NCBI GenBank assembly: GCA_946411505.1
Contig: CAMKEG010000001.1
Span: 434,001 to 498,000 of the forward strand
DNA: 64,000 bases
Direction of reading: 5' to 3'
Source: an uncultured Treponema sp.
GTDB taxonomy: Bacteria > Spirochaetota > Spirochaetia > Treponematales > Treponemataceae
Positions within the stretch are counted from its first letter, which is position 1; each line of letters begins with the position of its first letter. This document shows, in pieces, positions 1 to 9,679 of this stretch. A model generated the notes under the pieces. That model saw only the letters and a list, made by a program, of their open reading frames with translations, did no database searches and was not told where the DNA came from. Position numbers and translations under genes: made by a program.

Positions 1-1368
1 TCATTCAGCCTTGTTGTCGGAGACCCCTGCGTCGCGCGCCAGGACAGAAAGGACATTTACATTTACGTCAACGGCAGGCGGATCGCCGAATACTCTTTGG
101 TTCAGGCGATTGAATACGGAACGCAAGGCTATTTTCCAAACGGAACTCACCCAGCCGCCGCCCTTTTCGCTCAAGTACAGCCCGACATGGTTGACTTTAA
201 CATTCACCCGGCAAAAAAAGAGGCGCGCTTTAAGGACATCGCGGGCCTGCACCACGGCGTAAGCTCCGCGCTGCGAGAGTTTTTTAGGGCGCTAAGCGTC
301 AGGCAAATGAAATCCGGCCTTGACGGAACGGAAGAAGAGCGGCAAAACGCTTTTTCTTTTAGCCAAGAATCTTTTGAAAGGCCTAAAAGCGCGGCCTCGC
401 TTTCCGACTTGGCCGACCTTGCAGGAGAAGGGGCAAGCCCCGCCGCTTCCTGGGCTACCCAAAAGCTCACGGGCGCCGCTTCTCCGCTAGGAACGCAATC
501 GCCCGCGCCGCAATCATACGCAAGCCCAAAAAGCGCAGGGCTTTCGGGAGCCGCGCAGTCTTGGTCTTCCGGCCAATCGCCCACCGCGCGGTCTTGGCCA
601 AGCGGCGCGCTTCCTTCCTACGGAGCGGGACGCGCGCCCCGCATCTCCGAGCGGCCGCAAAACCTGCGCGTCGCAAGCCCCGCCTTTTCGGCCGGCCAAA
701 ATATTGCGGACGCGGCCGCTTCCTGGTCTTACGACAAATCCGCGGCGCCTTCCGCCGGCCAGCAAGCTTATGAAAGCCCAAAAAGCGCGGCCGCCTCTTG
801 GGCTTCCGAGCAATCCTCGGACGCGGCGGGCTTTAAATACATCGGCCGCGCGCTGGGAACTTTCATCATCGTGGAAAAAAACAAGGCGCTTTACTTTGTG
901 GACCAGCACGCCGCGCACGAGCGCTATTTGTTCGACAAAATAATGGACGGCCAAACGCAAAGGCAGCCGCTCCTGGTTCCGGAAAAAATCGAGCTTGAAA
1001 GCGAGGCCGATGACCAATACATGGCTTCAATCGCGGATGAATTAAAGCGCTACGGCTTTGAATGCGAGCGTACCGGCGACGCGCGATGGGCTTTCAGCTC
1101 GTTCAACTCCCTGTGGAAGGGCGGCATAATCGAGCTTAAAAAATTGATTTTTGAAAAGCGGATCGAGCCAAAAGAATTGATAAGAAAAATCGCCGCGATG
1201 GCCGCCTGCCGTTCCGCCGTAAAAGACGGAGACGTGATAGACGACGCGGCTGCGGTTGACTTGGTCAAAAAGGCCTTCGCCCTCCCCGACCCCCACTGCC
1301 CCCACGGCCGCCCCTGCTGGACGGTCGTGACAAAGGACAAACTGTTCGAGCTTGTAAAGCGAACCTAG
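1..1368 (+). CDS. mutL: DNA mismatch repair protein MutL, C-terminal part
   Basis: The 5' end lies outside the window; the frame is open from base 1. The first residues carry the end of the GHKL ATPase/transducer region (HPAKKEARF near residue 75). A long Ala/Ser/Pro-rich linker follows, then the C-terminal dimerisation and nuclease domain. That domain shows DQHAAHERYLFD, ACRSAVK and CPHGRP, the motif set of MutL homologues with latent endonuclease activity; the last acidic position of the first motif is Asp, not the usual Glu. In mismatch repair the protein links MutS to strand incision. The stop overlaps the convergent TPR gene by four bases. Confidence 0.95.
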   Translation, partial: SFSLVVGDPCVARQDRKDIYIYVNGRRIAEYSLVQAIEYGTQGYFPNGTHPAAALFAQVQPDMVDFNIHPAKKEARFKDIAGLHHGVSSALREFFRALSVRQMKSGLDGTEEERQNAFSFSQESFERPKSAASLSDLADLAGEGASPAASWATQKLTGAASPLGTQSPAPQSYASPKSAGLSGAAQSWSSGQSPTARSWPSGALPSYGAGRAPRISERPQNLRVASPAFSAGQNIADAAASWSYDKSAAPSAGQQAYESPKSAAASWASEQSSDAAGFKYIGRALGTFIIVEKNKALYFVDQHAAHERYLFDKIMDGQTQRQPLLVPEKIELESEADDQYMASIADELKRYGFECERTGDARWAFSSFNSLWKGGIIELKKLIFEKRIEPKELIRKIAAMAACRSAVKDGDVIDDAAAVDLVKKAFALPDPHCPHGRPCWTVVTKDKLFELVKRT

Positions 1369-3662
1369 CGCTCGTTTGAGGAAACCGACGTGGCCGCCAA
1401 AAGCTTGTCCACTTCCGCCTTTTTGTAAGTGGGATTTTTTTGCTGCAAAATCTTAAGGTAGCTTTCGGCGCTGGCCAAGTCCTTCAAGGCGATGAAAACT
1501 TTTGAAAGCTCTATGTAAGTGTCAAAGTTGTTCGGCTCCGAATTAAGGATGTCCAAATAGCAAGTCTTGGCGTTCTCAAGCTCGCCCGCTTCGGCGTAGC
1601 ACTTGCCCAAATTAAAGCGGACAGTCTGGTCCTTGGGGCTTCTTTTTAGAGCCTTTTGAAAATATGTTATGGCGTTGGCGTAATCCTTCTTGGCAAGGAA
1701 GGCGCTTCCCAAATTGTTCTCAAGCTCAAAGCTCGCCTCAACCTTGTAGGCGTCAAGGAAAAAGGCCAGGGCCATGTCCGCGTCTGGCGGATTCATCGCC
1801 ATGAACATAACGCCAAGGTTGGTCTTAGTCTTTGCGTTGTCGGGATCCAAGGCCAAAACTTCCTTGTACAGAGCTATCGCCTGCTCCTCCTTTTTCATCG
1901 CGTCTTCAATCAAGCCGTAATTGTAAATGACGTCAGCCTTTGACTTGTCGTTTTTAACCGCGTCCTTTTGGTCATAGGAAAGCTTGGCGTACTTTTCCGC
2001 GTCGGCGTATTTTTTTTGCTGGTAAAGGGAAAGCGCCAAGTTGTAGTATGTGACGGGGTCTTTTTCGCCGGGCTGCAAAAGCGCCACGGCCTTTCTGTGG
2101 CAGCTTTCCGCCTTTGCGTATTGGCCCATGCTTGAATAAACCACGCCGCATTCGTTCAAGGCCGAGCGGTTGACCGGATCCAAGGAAATGACTTGGTTGT
2201 AGCAATCGACGGCGCCCTTGTGGTCTTGGTAGGCGTCCTGCAAAAGCCTGGCCTCCTCCAAGTAAGCCTTTGAGTTTTGCGGGTTGACCGTGTGGGCGCT
2301 TCTAAAGGCGGACAAGGCCGCCTTGTTTTGCTTCAAGCGCTTCAAGGTCATTCCCAAATTGTAATGGGCCGGATCAAAATTCCTGTTGTATTTTACGGAC
2401 GACTCAAACGAAGAGCGAGCGGCGGCGAAATTTTTCAGCCGGTACTGGGCGCGGCCCAACTGGTAGTAGTACATGTAATTGTCGGGGTCGTTCTTGACAG
2501 CCTCCTCCAATTCCTTGGCGGCCTTTTCCCACTGGTTCGTGTCCTGGTAGTTCATTCCCAAAATGTAGTGGCTCACAGGGTCGCTCGGATTGACGGAGAG
2601 GGACTTGTTCACGTAGTTTATCACAGCCTTGTTGAGCTTTTCCTTCCTTGCGGGATCCTTTTCGTTGACGGAGGCCTCGTACAAGGCGCTGGCCACCTCG
2701 CTGTACTTGGACGCGGAAAAGGCCGGCTCGCCCTCGGAAAGCGGAAGCTGCGACACGGCGTTGTTAAAGTTGCTCAAGGCGCTGTCGATGTTGCCTGTGT
2801 TCAAGTCCGCCTTTCCGGCCAAAATCTTTTCGTTTATGCCGCTTATCTTTGACTTTAAGGCCGCGCTCTTTTGGGCAAGCTCGGCTTCCTTGGCCTTTCT
2901 CTCGCTCTCCTCTTTTTTCTTGAGCTCCTCGGCGGCCTTTTTCTCGGCGGCAGCCTCGGCGCGCTGGGCGTCCTGGCTCTGCCGCTGTCGCTCCAGCAGC
3001 TCGTTTATCATTTGCTGGCTTCTTTCGTTTTGTTCCCTAAGCGCGTTGGTGATTTCGTCAGTGTCTATGTTTATGTTGTAGGAAGAGTCTCCCGGCTGGA
3101 CGACAATGTTTTGCGCGGCCGAGGCGTCGCTTTCCTTTTTTTGCTGAATCGCCCGGTCCAAAAGTTTGTCGGCTTCCTCGTCGTCGGGATTGGAAATCAA
3201 AAGGCCGTTCAACAAGTCCATCGCCTTGTCGTACTGGCCCTTGTCCAAATACTTTTGGGCCAGCGCCAGGGTGTTGTTCCTAGCGGAGGCCGAAGGCCTT
3301 TTGGAGCCGTTGACGCCGGAAATCGCGGAAAACATTCCCCGTCCCGCAAAAAAGAGCAGAAGCAAGGCCAAGAGGGCCGCGGCGGAAAGCAGAACAATCC
3401 TTTTCTTTTTGGAATCGTCCTTTCTGTCGTCCATTGGGAACGGAAGCGCGCCGCTCTCTCCGTAAAATTCGTCCTCGCTTTTTGACACGGTCCGGGCCTT
3501 AACTCCAGTCCGCGCCCTTGTCGAAGCCGTCCTTGACGCGCCGGCGCTTTTCGCGGACGCCGTCGCTTTTGAGTTTGCAGCCTTTTTTGCTTTTGAAGGC
3601 GACTCGCTCTTTTTAGCCGGAGCCTTCGCCTTCGCGCTTTCAGTCTTTTTGTTTGCGGCCAT
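1365..3662 (-). CDS. Membrane-anchored TPR repeat protein
   Basis: I chose the ATG at 3662 because GGGAGG lies just upstream; a longer frame to 3692 has no such site. The product has a Lys/Ala-rich cytoplasmic N-terminus (about 85 residues), one membrane helix rich in Leu/Ala, a charged coiled-coil-like stretch, and then about a dozen tetratricopeptide repeats to the C-terminus. TPR arrays are protein-binding scaffolds, and the partner cannot be read from sequence. The gene follows the exported TPR gene at 3685 with a 22-base gap, so the two probably form one unit. Repeat-rich proteins of this kind are abundant in Treponema. Confidence 0.85.
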   Translation of the reverse strand: MAANKKTESAKAKAPAKKSESPSKAKKAANSKATASAKSAGASRTASTRARTGVKARTVSKSEDEFYGESGALPFPMDDRKDDSKKKRIVLLSAAALLALLLLFFAGRGMFSAISGVNGSKRPSASARNNTLALAQKYLDKGQYDKAMDLLNGLLISNPDDEEADKLLDRAIQQKKESDASAAQNIVVQPGDSSYNINIDTDEITNALREQNERSQQMINELLERQRQSQDAQRAEAAAEKKAAEELKKKEESERKAKEAELAQKSAALKSKISGINEKILAGKADLNTGNIDSALSNFNNAVSQLPLSEGEPAFSASKYSEVASALYEASVNEKDPARKEKLNKAVINYVNKSLSVNPSDPVSHYILGMNYQDTNQWEKAAKELEEAVKNDPDNYMYYYQLGRAQYRLKNFAAARSSFESSVKYNRNFDPAHYNLGMTLKRLKQNKAALSAFRSAHTVNPQNSKAYLEEARLLQDAYQDHKGAVDCYNQVISLDPVNRSALNECGVVYSSMGQYAKAESCHRKAVALLQPGEKDPVTYYNLALSLYQQKKYADAEKYAKLSYDQKDAVKNDKSKADVIYNYGLIEDAMKKEEQAIALYKEVLALDPDNAKTKTNLGVMFMAMNPPDADMALAFFLDAYKVEASFELENNLGSAFLAKKDYANAITYFQKALKRSPKDQTVRFNLGKCYAEAGELENAKTCYLDILNSEPNNFDTYIELSKVFIALKDLASAESYLKILQQKNPTYKKAEVDKLLAATSVSSNER

Positions 3663-3684
3663 ATTTCCTCCCAGTAAAATTTTT

Positions 3685-4494
3685 TCAATCAATGTCCGAG
3701 TCGTATTCGTATTTAAGGGACTCTTCCGCGTCCGCGCTCATGTTGGTGGTGTCGCCCGCGTCGCGCAAGGAGCCGGCGATGTCCTCAAGCATCTTTTTTC
3801 GCCTTTCCTCTTCCTCGGCGCGCTTTTTGGCGGCAAGACGCTCTTCCTCAAGGCGTCTTGCCAGCTCCCTGCGCTCGGCCTCCTCCTTTTCGCGGGCCAA
3901 GCGCTCTTCCTCCGCCTTTATGCGGGCGGCCTCTTCGGCTGCCAAGCGCTCACGTTCCGCGCGGGCGGAAAGCTCCCCTTCTATCAGCGCCAAAAGCTTT
4001 TCAATCTGGGGCCTTTGCTCGTCCTCGGGCTTCAAAACCAAAAAGCGCTTGTAGTCCGCCGCCGCCTCCAAAAGCTTGTCCAGCTTAAGCTCGACTCCGG
4101 CCTTGTTAAGGACGGGCTCGGCGTAAGTCGGGTCGGCGACGGAAGCCATCGAGTAGGCGTCCAAGGCCTCCTGCCACTTTTTCATGGCAAAATACGAGTT
4201 TCCCATGTTAAAATAGAGAAGTTTCTTATTTGTGCCCGACGCGCTTGTTCCTTTTTTAAAGGCCTCGACGGACTTTTCGTAGTTTCCTATTTGATAGTAG
4301 GCCAAGCCCAAATAATTGTATTCCTGGGGAAGCGGATTTCCGGAAGCGATGTCAGCCTCCAAAAAGGCTATGGCCTCGGCGCTTTTGTTCCGCTCAAAAA
4401 GGGAGCAGCCCTCGTTGGAATTTTGCGCGAAGGCCGCGGCGCAAAAGGCAAGAAAAAAAATTATGGCCGCAAATGTCTTGAGTTTTATTCTCAT
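3685..4494 (-). CDS. Exported TPR protein with charged coiled-coil tail
   Basis: The likely start is the ATG at 4494, giving a clean signal peptide (MRIKLKTFAAIIFFLAFCAA, cleaved after AFA). Three to four TPR units follow (residues 30 to 160), then a long Glu/Arg/Ala helix typical of a coiled coil, and an acidic tail. No Shine-Dalgarno sequence precedes the ATG; a -10 box ends only seven bases upstream, so the mRNA may be leaderless. It is probably a periplasmic scaffold working with the membrane TPR protein encoded just downstream. The exact role is unknown. Confidence 0.8.
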   Translation of the reverse strand: MRIKLKTFAAIIFFLAFCAAAFAQNSNEGCSLFERNKSAEAIAFLEADIASGNPLPQEYNYLGLAYYQIGNYEKSVEAFKKGTSASGTNKKLLYFNMGNSYFAMKKWQEALDAYSMASVADPTYAEPVLNKAGVELKLDKLLEAAADYKRFLVLKPEDEQRPQIEKLLALIEGELSARAERERLAAEEAARIKAEEERLAREKEEAERRELARRLEEERLAAKKRAEEEERRKKMLEDIAGSLRDAGDTTNMSADAEESLKYEYDSDID

Positions 4495-4501
4495 ATGTGT
4501 C

Positions 4502-4530
4502 ATAATCGCATAAATTGACAGATTTTTCAA
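4502..4530 (-). promoter_or_regulatory. Promoter of the exported TPR gene
   Basis: On the minus strand TTGAAA (4525-4530) and GATTAT (4502-4507) are separated by 17 bases. The ATG at 4494 begins seven bases after the -10 box, so transcription would start at or next to the start codon. Confidence 0.4.
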
Positions 4531-4562
4531 GGGAACAAGCCATTTGTTAGGAGAGTAATTTT

Positions 4563-5927
4563 ATGGAAGTGGCGCAATTAGTTGGTATCATACTTTTAGG
4601 CGCGGTGGTCGTCCTGCTTCTTATATTTGTGGTGAAGAACGTGGCCGCCCCAAAAAAAGTTGAAGGCGTCCAGCGCTATTTAAAGCAAGGAAAGACGCAG
4701 TCGGCCATAAAGCTGGCCAAAGCGATTCTCCAAAAAGACCCAAAGGACTATTTGGCCCACTATTACTTGGGCAAGGCTTACTTGGCCGACAACAAGAACG
4801 AGCTGGCCTTGATGGAGCTTAAATACGTCGACCAAAACGGCATCTTCGACAACCGCCTGCCGGAGCAGCAGTTCCGAAAGGCCATCGCTTCCCTTTACAC
4901 AAAATTCAACCAGCAGGAAGACGCGCTCAAGCAATACCTGCTATTGACAAAGCTTGAGCCCACCGTGGCCGACAACTATTTCCAGGTCGCGCAAATTTAC
5001 GACAACAACAACCACCCCGACATGGCCCTTGGCTTTTACGACAAGACGCTCAAATTCGACAAAAAGAACGTCAAGGCCCACGCCGCGATGGGCCTTTTGC
5101 TCTACCGCGCCAAGCAGGTCAACGAGGCCAAGCGCGAAATAGAGATGGCCATCCGCCTTTCCCCCGAAACGTTCTCAACCTACTATTACCAAGGAAAAAT
5201 TCTCAAGGACTCCAAGGACTACCCCGGAGCCATCCGCTCGTTTGAAAAGGCGCAGCGCGACCCCCAGTACAGGCAAAAGGCCTTGATTGAAAGCGGCTCC
5301 TGCTACATGATGGGAAACAGCGTGGACAACGCGATGAACTGCTACGAAAGGGCCATCAGCGCCGACAAGGAGGGAAAGAACCCCGAAACCTTGTACGCCC
5401 GCTACTTTCTGGCCGCCTGCTTCGAGAAAAACCATAAAATAGAAAAGGCCATCGAGCAATGGCAAAAAATCGCGGCCCGGCAAAAGAATTTCCGCGACGT
5501 GGGCCAAAAGCTGGCCGAATACAAGGACTTGCAGGCCAACGACTCCCTAAAGGAATACCTCACCTCAAGCGAGACGGAATTTTTGGAAATATGCAAAAAC
5601 GCCTGCGTAAAGGGAATGGGATTCCAGCCCCAGCAATGCGAGCAAAAAAAATGGGGCTGCCAAATCATCGCCACGGAAGGAGCCAACGCCGACTGGCGTT
5701 CGGTCAGAAAGCAGTCCTACCTGCTCTACTTTTACCGCGAGTCCAATCCTATCGAGGACTCGGCCACGCTCAAGGCCATCGACGAGCTTAAGAGCAAGGC
5801 CTGCACAAAGGCTTTCGTGCTTTCAAGCTCCGGCTTCACCCACACGGCAAAAAAGGCCGCGGAAAACCGTCCGGTCGAGATGTTCGGAAAAGAGCAGCTT
5901 GAAAAGATTTTGGAAAAAGCCTCGTAA
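4563..5927 (+). CDS. Membrane-anchored TPR protein with degenerate Mrr-like C-terminal domain
   Basis: A good ribosome site (AGGAGAG) precedes the ATG. Residues 5 to 28 form one membrane helix, and about seven TPR units fill residues 35 to 320. The last 120 residues look like the restriction-endonuclease fold of Mrr-type proteins: the segment SSSGFTHTAKKAAENRPVEM matches the conserved end of that domain (G-F-T-x-x-A-x-x-x-A-x-x-x-P-I/V-E). The D-ExK/QxK catalytic core is not visible, so I infer a non-nucleolytic fold used for binding. The next gene starts two bases after the stop, so it is co-transcribed with the phosphoesterase and ParB-like genes. Confidence 0.8.
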   Translation: MEVAQLVGIILLGAVVVLLLIFVVKNVAAPKKVEGVQRYLKQGKTQSAIKLAKAILQKDPKDYLAHYYLGKAYLADNKNELALMELKYVDQNGIFDNRLPEQQFRKAIASLYTKFNQQEDALKQYLLLTKLEPTVADNYFQVAQIYDNNNHPDMALGFYDKTLKFDKKNVKAHAAMGLLLYRAKQVNEAKREIEMAIRLSPETFSTYYYQGKILKDSKDYPGAIRSFEKAQRDPQYRQKALIESGSCYMMGNSVDNAMNCYERAISADKEGKNPETLYARYFLAACFEKNHKIEKAIEQWQKIAARQKNFRDVGQKLAEYKDLQANDSLKEYLTSSETEFLEICKNACVKGMGFQPQQCEQKKWGCQIIATEGANADWRSVRKQSYLLYFYRESNPIEDSATLKAIDELKSKACTKAFVLSSSGFTHTAKKAAENRPVEMFGKEQLEKILEKAS

Positions 5928-5929
5928 AT

Positions 5930-6631
5930 ATGAAAATACTCTGCGTTTCCGATGAAGTGGATCCATTCATTTACAACCCCGCCGTCAAGCAGCTTTTCGG
6001 AGACGTTGGCGCCGTCCTCTGCGCCGGCGACCTTCCGATGGATTACATAGACTTCATCGTGTCAACGCTCAACAAGCCCACATACTTTGTCTTCGGCAAC
6101 CACAACCTTTCGGAATACAAATATTACGCCAGCGAATTCCGCTCCGACTCCCTTTCGGACCAGAACTCAATGGAGGCCCAGGCGTCAAGGGGCCACGGCG
6201 CCTCATACCTGGGCTTCAAGTGCGTCGCCAGCGAAATAACGATTGAGGACCCAAAGACAAAGAAAAAGCGGCCCCTTTTGATAGCCGGCGCCCCGGGCTC
6301 CATCGACTACAACCACGGCCAATGCCAGTTTACGGAAAGCCAGATGAAGTGGAAGCTTTTGTCGATGGCGCCCAGCCTTATGATGAACAAGCTGCGCTAC
6401 GGAAGCTACCTGGACATTTTTTTGACGCACGCAAGCCCAAGGCGCATTCACGACAAGGAAGACCCCTGCCACAAGGGCTTTGAGTGCTTCCACGACTTTT
6501 TGAAGAAATATGAGCCGCGATACATGGTTCACGGCCATATCCACCTATACAACCAAAACGAAGAGAGGGTCGGCTTGTACTACAACACTACGGTAGTCAA
6601 CGCGTACAGCCACCACGTGATAGAAATATAA
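5930..6631 (+). CDS. Calcineurin-like metallophosphoesterase
   Basis: The protein of 233 residues has the family motifs in order: an N-terminal SDEVDP in place of the usual D-x-H, GDL (residues 32-34), GNHN (residues 56-59), THASPR near residue 165 and HGHIH near 203. These bind the dinuclear metal centre. The first motif lacks the standard histidine, so metal binding at site 1 may differ. The substrate is unknown; family members cleave phosphomono- or diesters. It sits between the TPR/Mrr-like gene and the ParB-fold gene with two-base gaps on both sides. Confidence 0.85.
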   Translation: MKILCVSDEVDPFIYNPAVKQLFGDVGAVLCAGDLPMDYIDFIVSTLNKPTYFVFGNHNLSEYKYYASEFRSDSLSDQNSMEAQASRGHGASYLGFKCVASEITIEDPKTKKKRPLLIAGAPGSIDYNHGQCQFTESQMKWKLLSMAPSLMMNKLRYGSYLDIFLTHASPRRIHDKEDPCHKGFECFHDFLKKYEPRYMVHGHIHLYNQNEERVGLYYNTTVVNAYSHHVIEI

Positions 6632-6633
6632 TT

Positions 6634-7563
6634 ATGGCGGACATAGGAATAGCGACAAAATCAGAGGAAGACTTCTCAAAAGTAAGGAACAAGGCCTTGG
6701 TCAACAGCCTTCAGCACTTTTTGTCTCCGGAGGAGACCCAGCTGATTTCCTTGAACGACATAAAGGAAATGCTCCACCCCGACAACGAAGTCTACGTCGG
6801 AATGAAAACAGTTCCCGTGGAAAACATAATCGGAAGCGAAGGCCGCTACAACGACTTCGACAACCTCTTCTTTCCCAAGCACTCGCACCTAAAGAACCGC
6901 TGGCTCAACATCGACAAGGCCTACATGAAGGGCGTGATTCTTCCGGCCGTGACCTTGTACGAAATCGGCGGCGTTTACTTTGTGCGCGACGGAAACCACC
7001 GCGTCTCGGTGGCAAAGGCGCGGGGCGTGGAATTCATCGACGCGGAGGTCACCAGCCTTCGCACGGAAATCCGCCTTAAGCCCGGAAAGTCGATGGACAC
7101 AATCATAAAGCAAATCATCGCCTACGAAAAAAGGCTCTTCTACGCAAAGACAAATTACGGCGACATAACGGGCGACTGGAGCCTGGACTTCACCGCGACC
7201 GGCCAGTACGACGTGATTTACAACCACATCTTGACCCACAAGTATTACATCAACTTGAACCAAGTAGAAGAAATTTCCATGACGGACGCGATAATGTCCT
7301 GGCGCAACACAGTCTACATGCCGGTGGTCAACACAATCATCCAGCACAAAATAATGAGAAAATTCAAGCGCAGGACGGTCTCCGACCTTTACGTCTGGCT
7401 GATAAAGTATTGGGACGAACTAAAGAAGGCCCTTGGCGAGGATTTGCCGCTCGACGACGTCTTGGAGGACTTCACCCACAATTATTCGGAAAGCCTCCTC
7501 GCCAAAATAAAAAACAACTTGAAAAAAGTATTGTTAAAACGCTCCAAAGCGAAAAAAATTTGA
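6634..7563 (+). CDS. ParB/sulfiredoxin-fold domain protein
   Basis: The N-terminal half holds a ParB-like nucleotide-binding motif (RDGNHRVSVAKARG, around residues 117-130), the signature of the ParB/Srx fold. The C-terminal half is helical and basic and carries no partition-type HTH that I can recognise. It could bind nucleotide or act as a regulator; chromosome partition is not implied. The start is the ATG two bases after the previous stop, with no clear ribosome site, so translational coupling is likely. Confidence 0.7.
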   Translation: MADIGIATKSEEDFSKVRNKALVNSLQHFLSPEETQLISLNDIKEMLHPDNEVYVGMKTVPVENIIGSEGRYNDFDNLFFPKHSHLKNRWLNIDKAYMKGVILPAVTLYEIGGVYFVRDGNHRVSVAKARGVEFIDAEVTSLRTEIRLKPGKSMDTIIKQIIAYEKRLFYAKTNYGDITGDWSLDFTATGQYDVIYNHILTHKYYINLNQVEEISMTDAIMSWRNTVYMPVVNTIIQHKIMRKFKRRTVSDLYVWLIKYWDELKKALGEDLPLDDVLEDFTHNYSESLLAKIKNNLKKVLLKRSKAKKI

Positions 7564-7581
7564 CCTAAAAAAAAAATTTTC

Positions 7582-7611
7582 TTGACCATTTTACTATTCT
7601 TGTGTTACAAT
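7582..7611 (+). promoter_or_regulatory. Promoter of the partner-switching operon
   Basis: TTGACC (7582-7587) and TACAAT (7606-7611) are spaced 18 bases apart in an A/T-rich gap between genes. The TTG start codon of the phosphatase gene lies 31 bases downstream, preceded by GGAGAAG. Confidence 0.6.
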
Positions 7612-7642
7612 TATAGAAACTAAAATTTGTGGAGAAGCCATT

Positions 7643-9289
7643 TTGCAGCCTGTTGACAAATTTGCATACATACCTCTGTACGCTGCCACGGCGTTGATCG
7701 CGGCCACGATTGTGTTCCTCGCCATATCCGCGGCGAGAAAGACGTCAAAGGTAAGCTTTGTGTTCTTTCTTTCGCTTTTGTGCGTCATGGGCGGAGCCTT
7801 GTTCACGGCCGCGCGTCCCAACGTCATCTTCTTTTCGTTCTCTTTGGCGGCGGCGGCCCTGCTGGTCCTGCCCTACGCGGCGATAAAAGCCTTTTCAAGC
7901 TCTGACGGAAGCGAGGACGAGGACGACGGAAAGCCCGGCGCCATAAGCGGCGGCAAGCGCTACAACGTCGTCTACGAGGACATAGACCGCTCGCTCCTTG
8001 ACGTTCAAAAGGAACTTTTGGGCCGCGCCTCGGAATCGATTTCCGCGCCCGGCGCCATCGACACAATCTTGGAATACTACGCCAAGCAAATAATAGAATA
8101 CACGCACGCGGACGGCTCCATGGCCCTTCTCTTGGACGACTTTGACGACGTCATTTCGGTCAAGCATTTGGAAGGCTCCTTCGTTCCGCCATACTTGCTG
8201 CCGGAAAACATTCCGCACAAGCAAAACCGCGTGGACATGAGCATGAAGTACGCCCAGTTCCCCCTCAAGGGAAACATCTTCGGCGAGATTGTCTCCGGCT
8301 CAAAGGCGGAATTGATAAACGAGCCGCTAAAGGACGAGCGCATCGTCCAAAACGAAAAGGAAGACTTCCTAAAATGCGGCTCGTACATCTTCGTTCCCCT
8401 CATCGCGCAGTCGCAGACAATCGGCGAAATCGCCCTAAGCCGCAACTTTGGAAACGAGCCTTTCAGCGACAAGGACTTTGACGTCGCCAAAAAGCTGGCC
8501 GACATCATGGCCTTGGGAATCCGCTTGATTACAATCCACAACGACATGATCGAGCGGAGCAACGACGAAAAGGAAGACGAAATCGCGTCAAGAATACAAA
8601 AGTCGCTCTTGCCCGCGAAGCTTCCGCTTTTGCCGGGAATCACAAACGGCGCCTTCTTCTCAAGCGCGGAGTCGATTTGCGGCGACTACTACGATTTGCT
8701 CGTCGCGCGCAAGGACCGCATAGCCTTTGTGCTTGGCGACGTCACCGGAAAAAACTTGACCTCGCTTGTAATAATGATTCAAATCCGCGCGATGCTGCGC
8801 TTGGTCATCAACACGCCGCAAAGCCCGGCCACGATTCTAGGCTGGACCAACAGGGGCTTGTTCAGCGAGGCGGACAAAGACCACTTTGCCAGCATATCGC
8901 TCATATTCTACGACAGCGTCGCCAAGAAGTTCGCCTACTCTTCCGGCGGAACAAACCCGATTTACGTTTACCGGGCCAAGGACCAGTCGTTCACAAAGAT
9001 TTCCGACGACAGCATGCCGATTGGAATGGAAAAGGAAACCGTTTACGCGGACAAGGAGCTTGAATGCGAAAGCGGCGACATCATCGTAACTTGTTCAGAC
9101 GGCTTGATTGAGGCGCTTAACCTTGACGGAAAGCAGTATTCAGTCAGCCGCCTTGAAAAGATTATAAAAGAAAATCATGCTTTGGCGGGCAAGGAAATTG
9201 CCAAGCGCGTCCAAGATGATGTAAAAAATTTCTGCGGAAGCGCCGTCCAGCACGACGACCAGACGCTTTTAGCAATTAAAATCCAGTAG
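7643..9289 (+). CDS. Membrane GAF-domain PP2C (SpoIIE/RsbU-type) phosphatase
   Basis: The TTG start is chosen because GGAGAAG lies five bases before it and the protein then begins directly with three membrane helices (residues 5 to 80). A GAF-type sensor domain follows (about 130 to 300) and then a SpoIIE-family PP2C domain with CGDYYD, LGDVTGKN, SDGLIEA and DDQT, the acidic metal-binding motifs. By family knowledge it removes phosphate from a STAS anti-sigma antagonist, and that partner is encoded next. The GAF part presumably senses a ligand or redox state. It is co-transcribed with the STAS and kinase genes. Confidence 0.9.
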   Translation: MQPVDKFAYIPLYAATALIAATIVFLAISAARKTSKVSFVFFLSLLCVMGGALFTAARPNVIFFSFSLAAAALLVLPYAAIKAFSSSDGSEDEDDGKPGAISGGKRYNVVYEDIDRSLLDVQKELLGRASESISAPGAIDTILEYYAKQIIEYTHADGSMALLLDDFDDVISVKHLEGSFVPPYLLPENIPHKQNRVDMSMKYAQFPLKGNIFGEIVSGSKAELINEPLKDERIVQNEKEDFLKCGSYIFVPLIAQSQTIGEIALSRNFGNEPFSDKDFDVAKKLADIMALGIRLITIHNDMIERSNDEKEDEIASRIQKSLLPAKLPLLPGITNGAFFSSAESICGDYYDLLVARKDRIAFVLGDVTGKNLTSLVIMIQIRAMLRLVINTPQSPATILGWTNRGLFSEADKDHFASISLIFYDSVAKKFAYSSGGTNPIYVYRAKDQSFTKISDDSMPIGMEKETVYADKELECESGDIIVTCSDGLIEALNLDGKQYSVSRLEKIIKENHALAGKEIAKRVQDDVKNFCGSAVQHDDQTLLAIKIQ

Positions 9290-9306
9290 GAGGAAGGAGC
9301 TCTGTT

Positions 9307-9645
9307 ATGGAACTGAAAATACGTAAAAATGGAGACGTTTATATCATCGACGTCAACGGGGAAATGGATTTGTACAACTCATACAAGCTCAAAGAGTTGG
9401 TGATGAAAATGCTCGAAAAGAACGTCAAGTTCTTTGTCATCAATTTGGAGCAAGTTGACTACATCGACTCGTCTGGAATTGGAGCGCTGATTTACATTTG
9501 CTCCACAATCAAGAAGATGAACTTGAAGCTTGCCATCGCCAGCGTTCACGGTTCGGTAAAAAAAGTTATCGAATTGACAAAGTTGATGGGCTACTTCCCG
9601 ATGGCCAACAGCGTTGAAGAAGCGCTTTTGATGGTCAAAGATTAA
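9307..9645 (+). CDS. STAS-domain anti-sigma factor antagonist
   Basis: The 112-residue protein is a single STAS domain. The phosphorylation-site loop reads VDYIDSSGIGAL, where the first or second Ser is the usual target of the partner kinase. GGAG seven bases before the ATG supports the start. It would be phosphorylated by the HATPase protein encoded next and dephosphorylated by the PP2C protein encoded before it, releasing a sigma factor or another output. No sigma gene lies in this operon. Confidence 0.9.
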   Translation: MELKIRKNGDVYIIDVNGEMDLYNSYKLKELVMKMLEKNVKFFVINLEQVDYIDSSGIGALIYICSTIKKMNLKLAIASVHGSVKKVIELTKLMGYFPMANSVEEALLMVKD

Positions 9646-9679
9646 ATTTCAATTCATCACACAAAAAGGAGTATACAAA

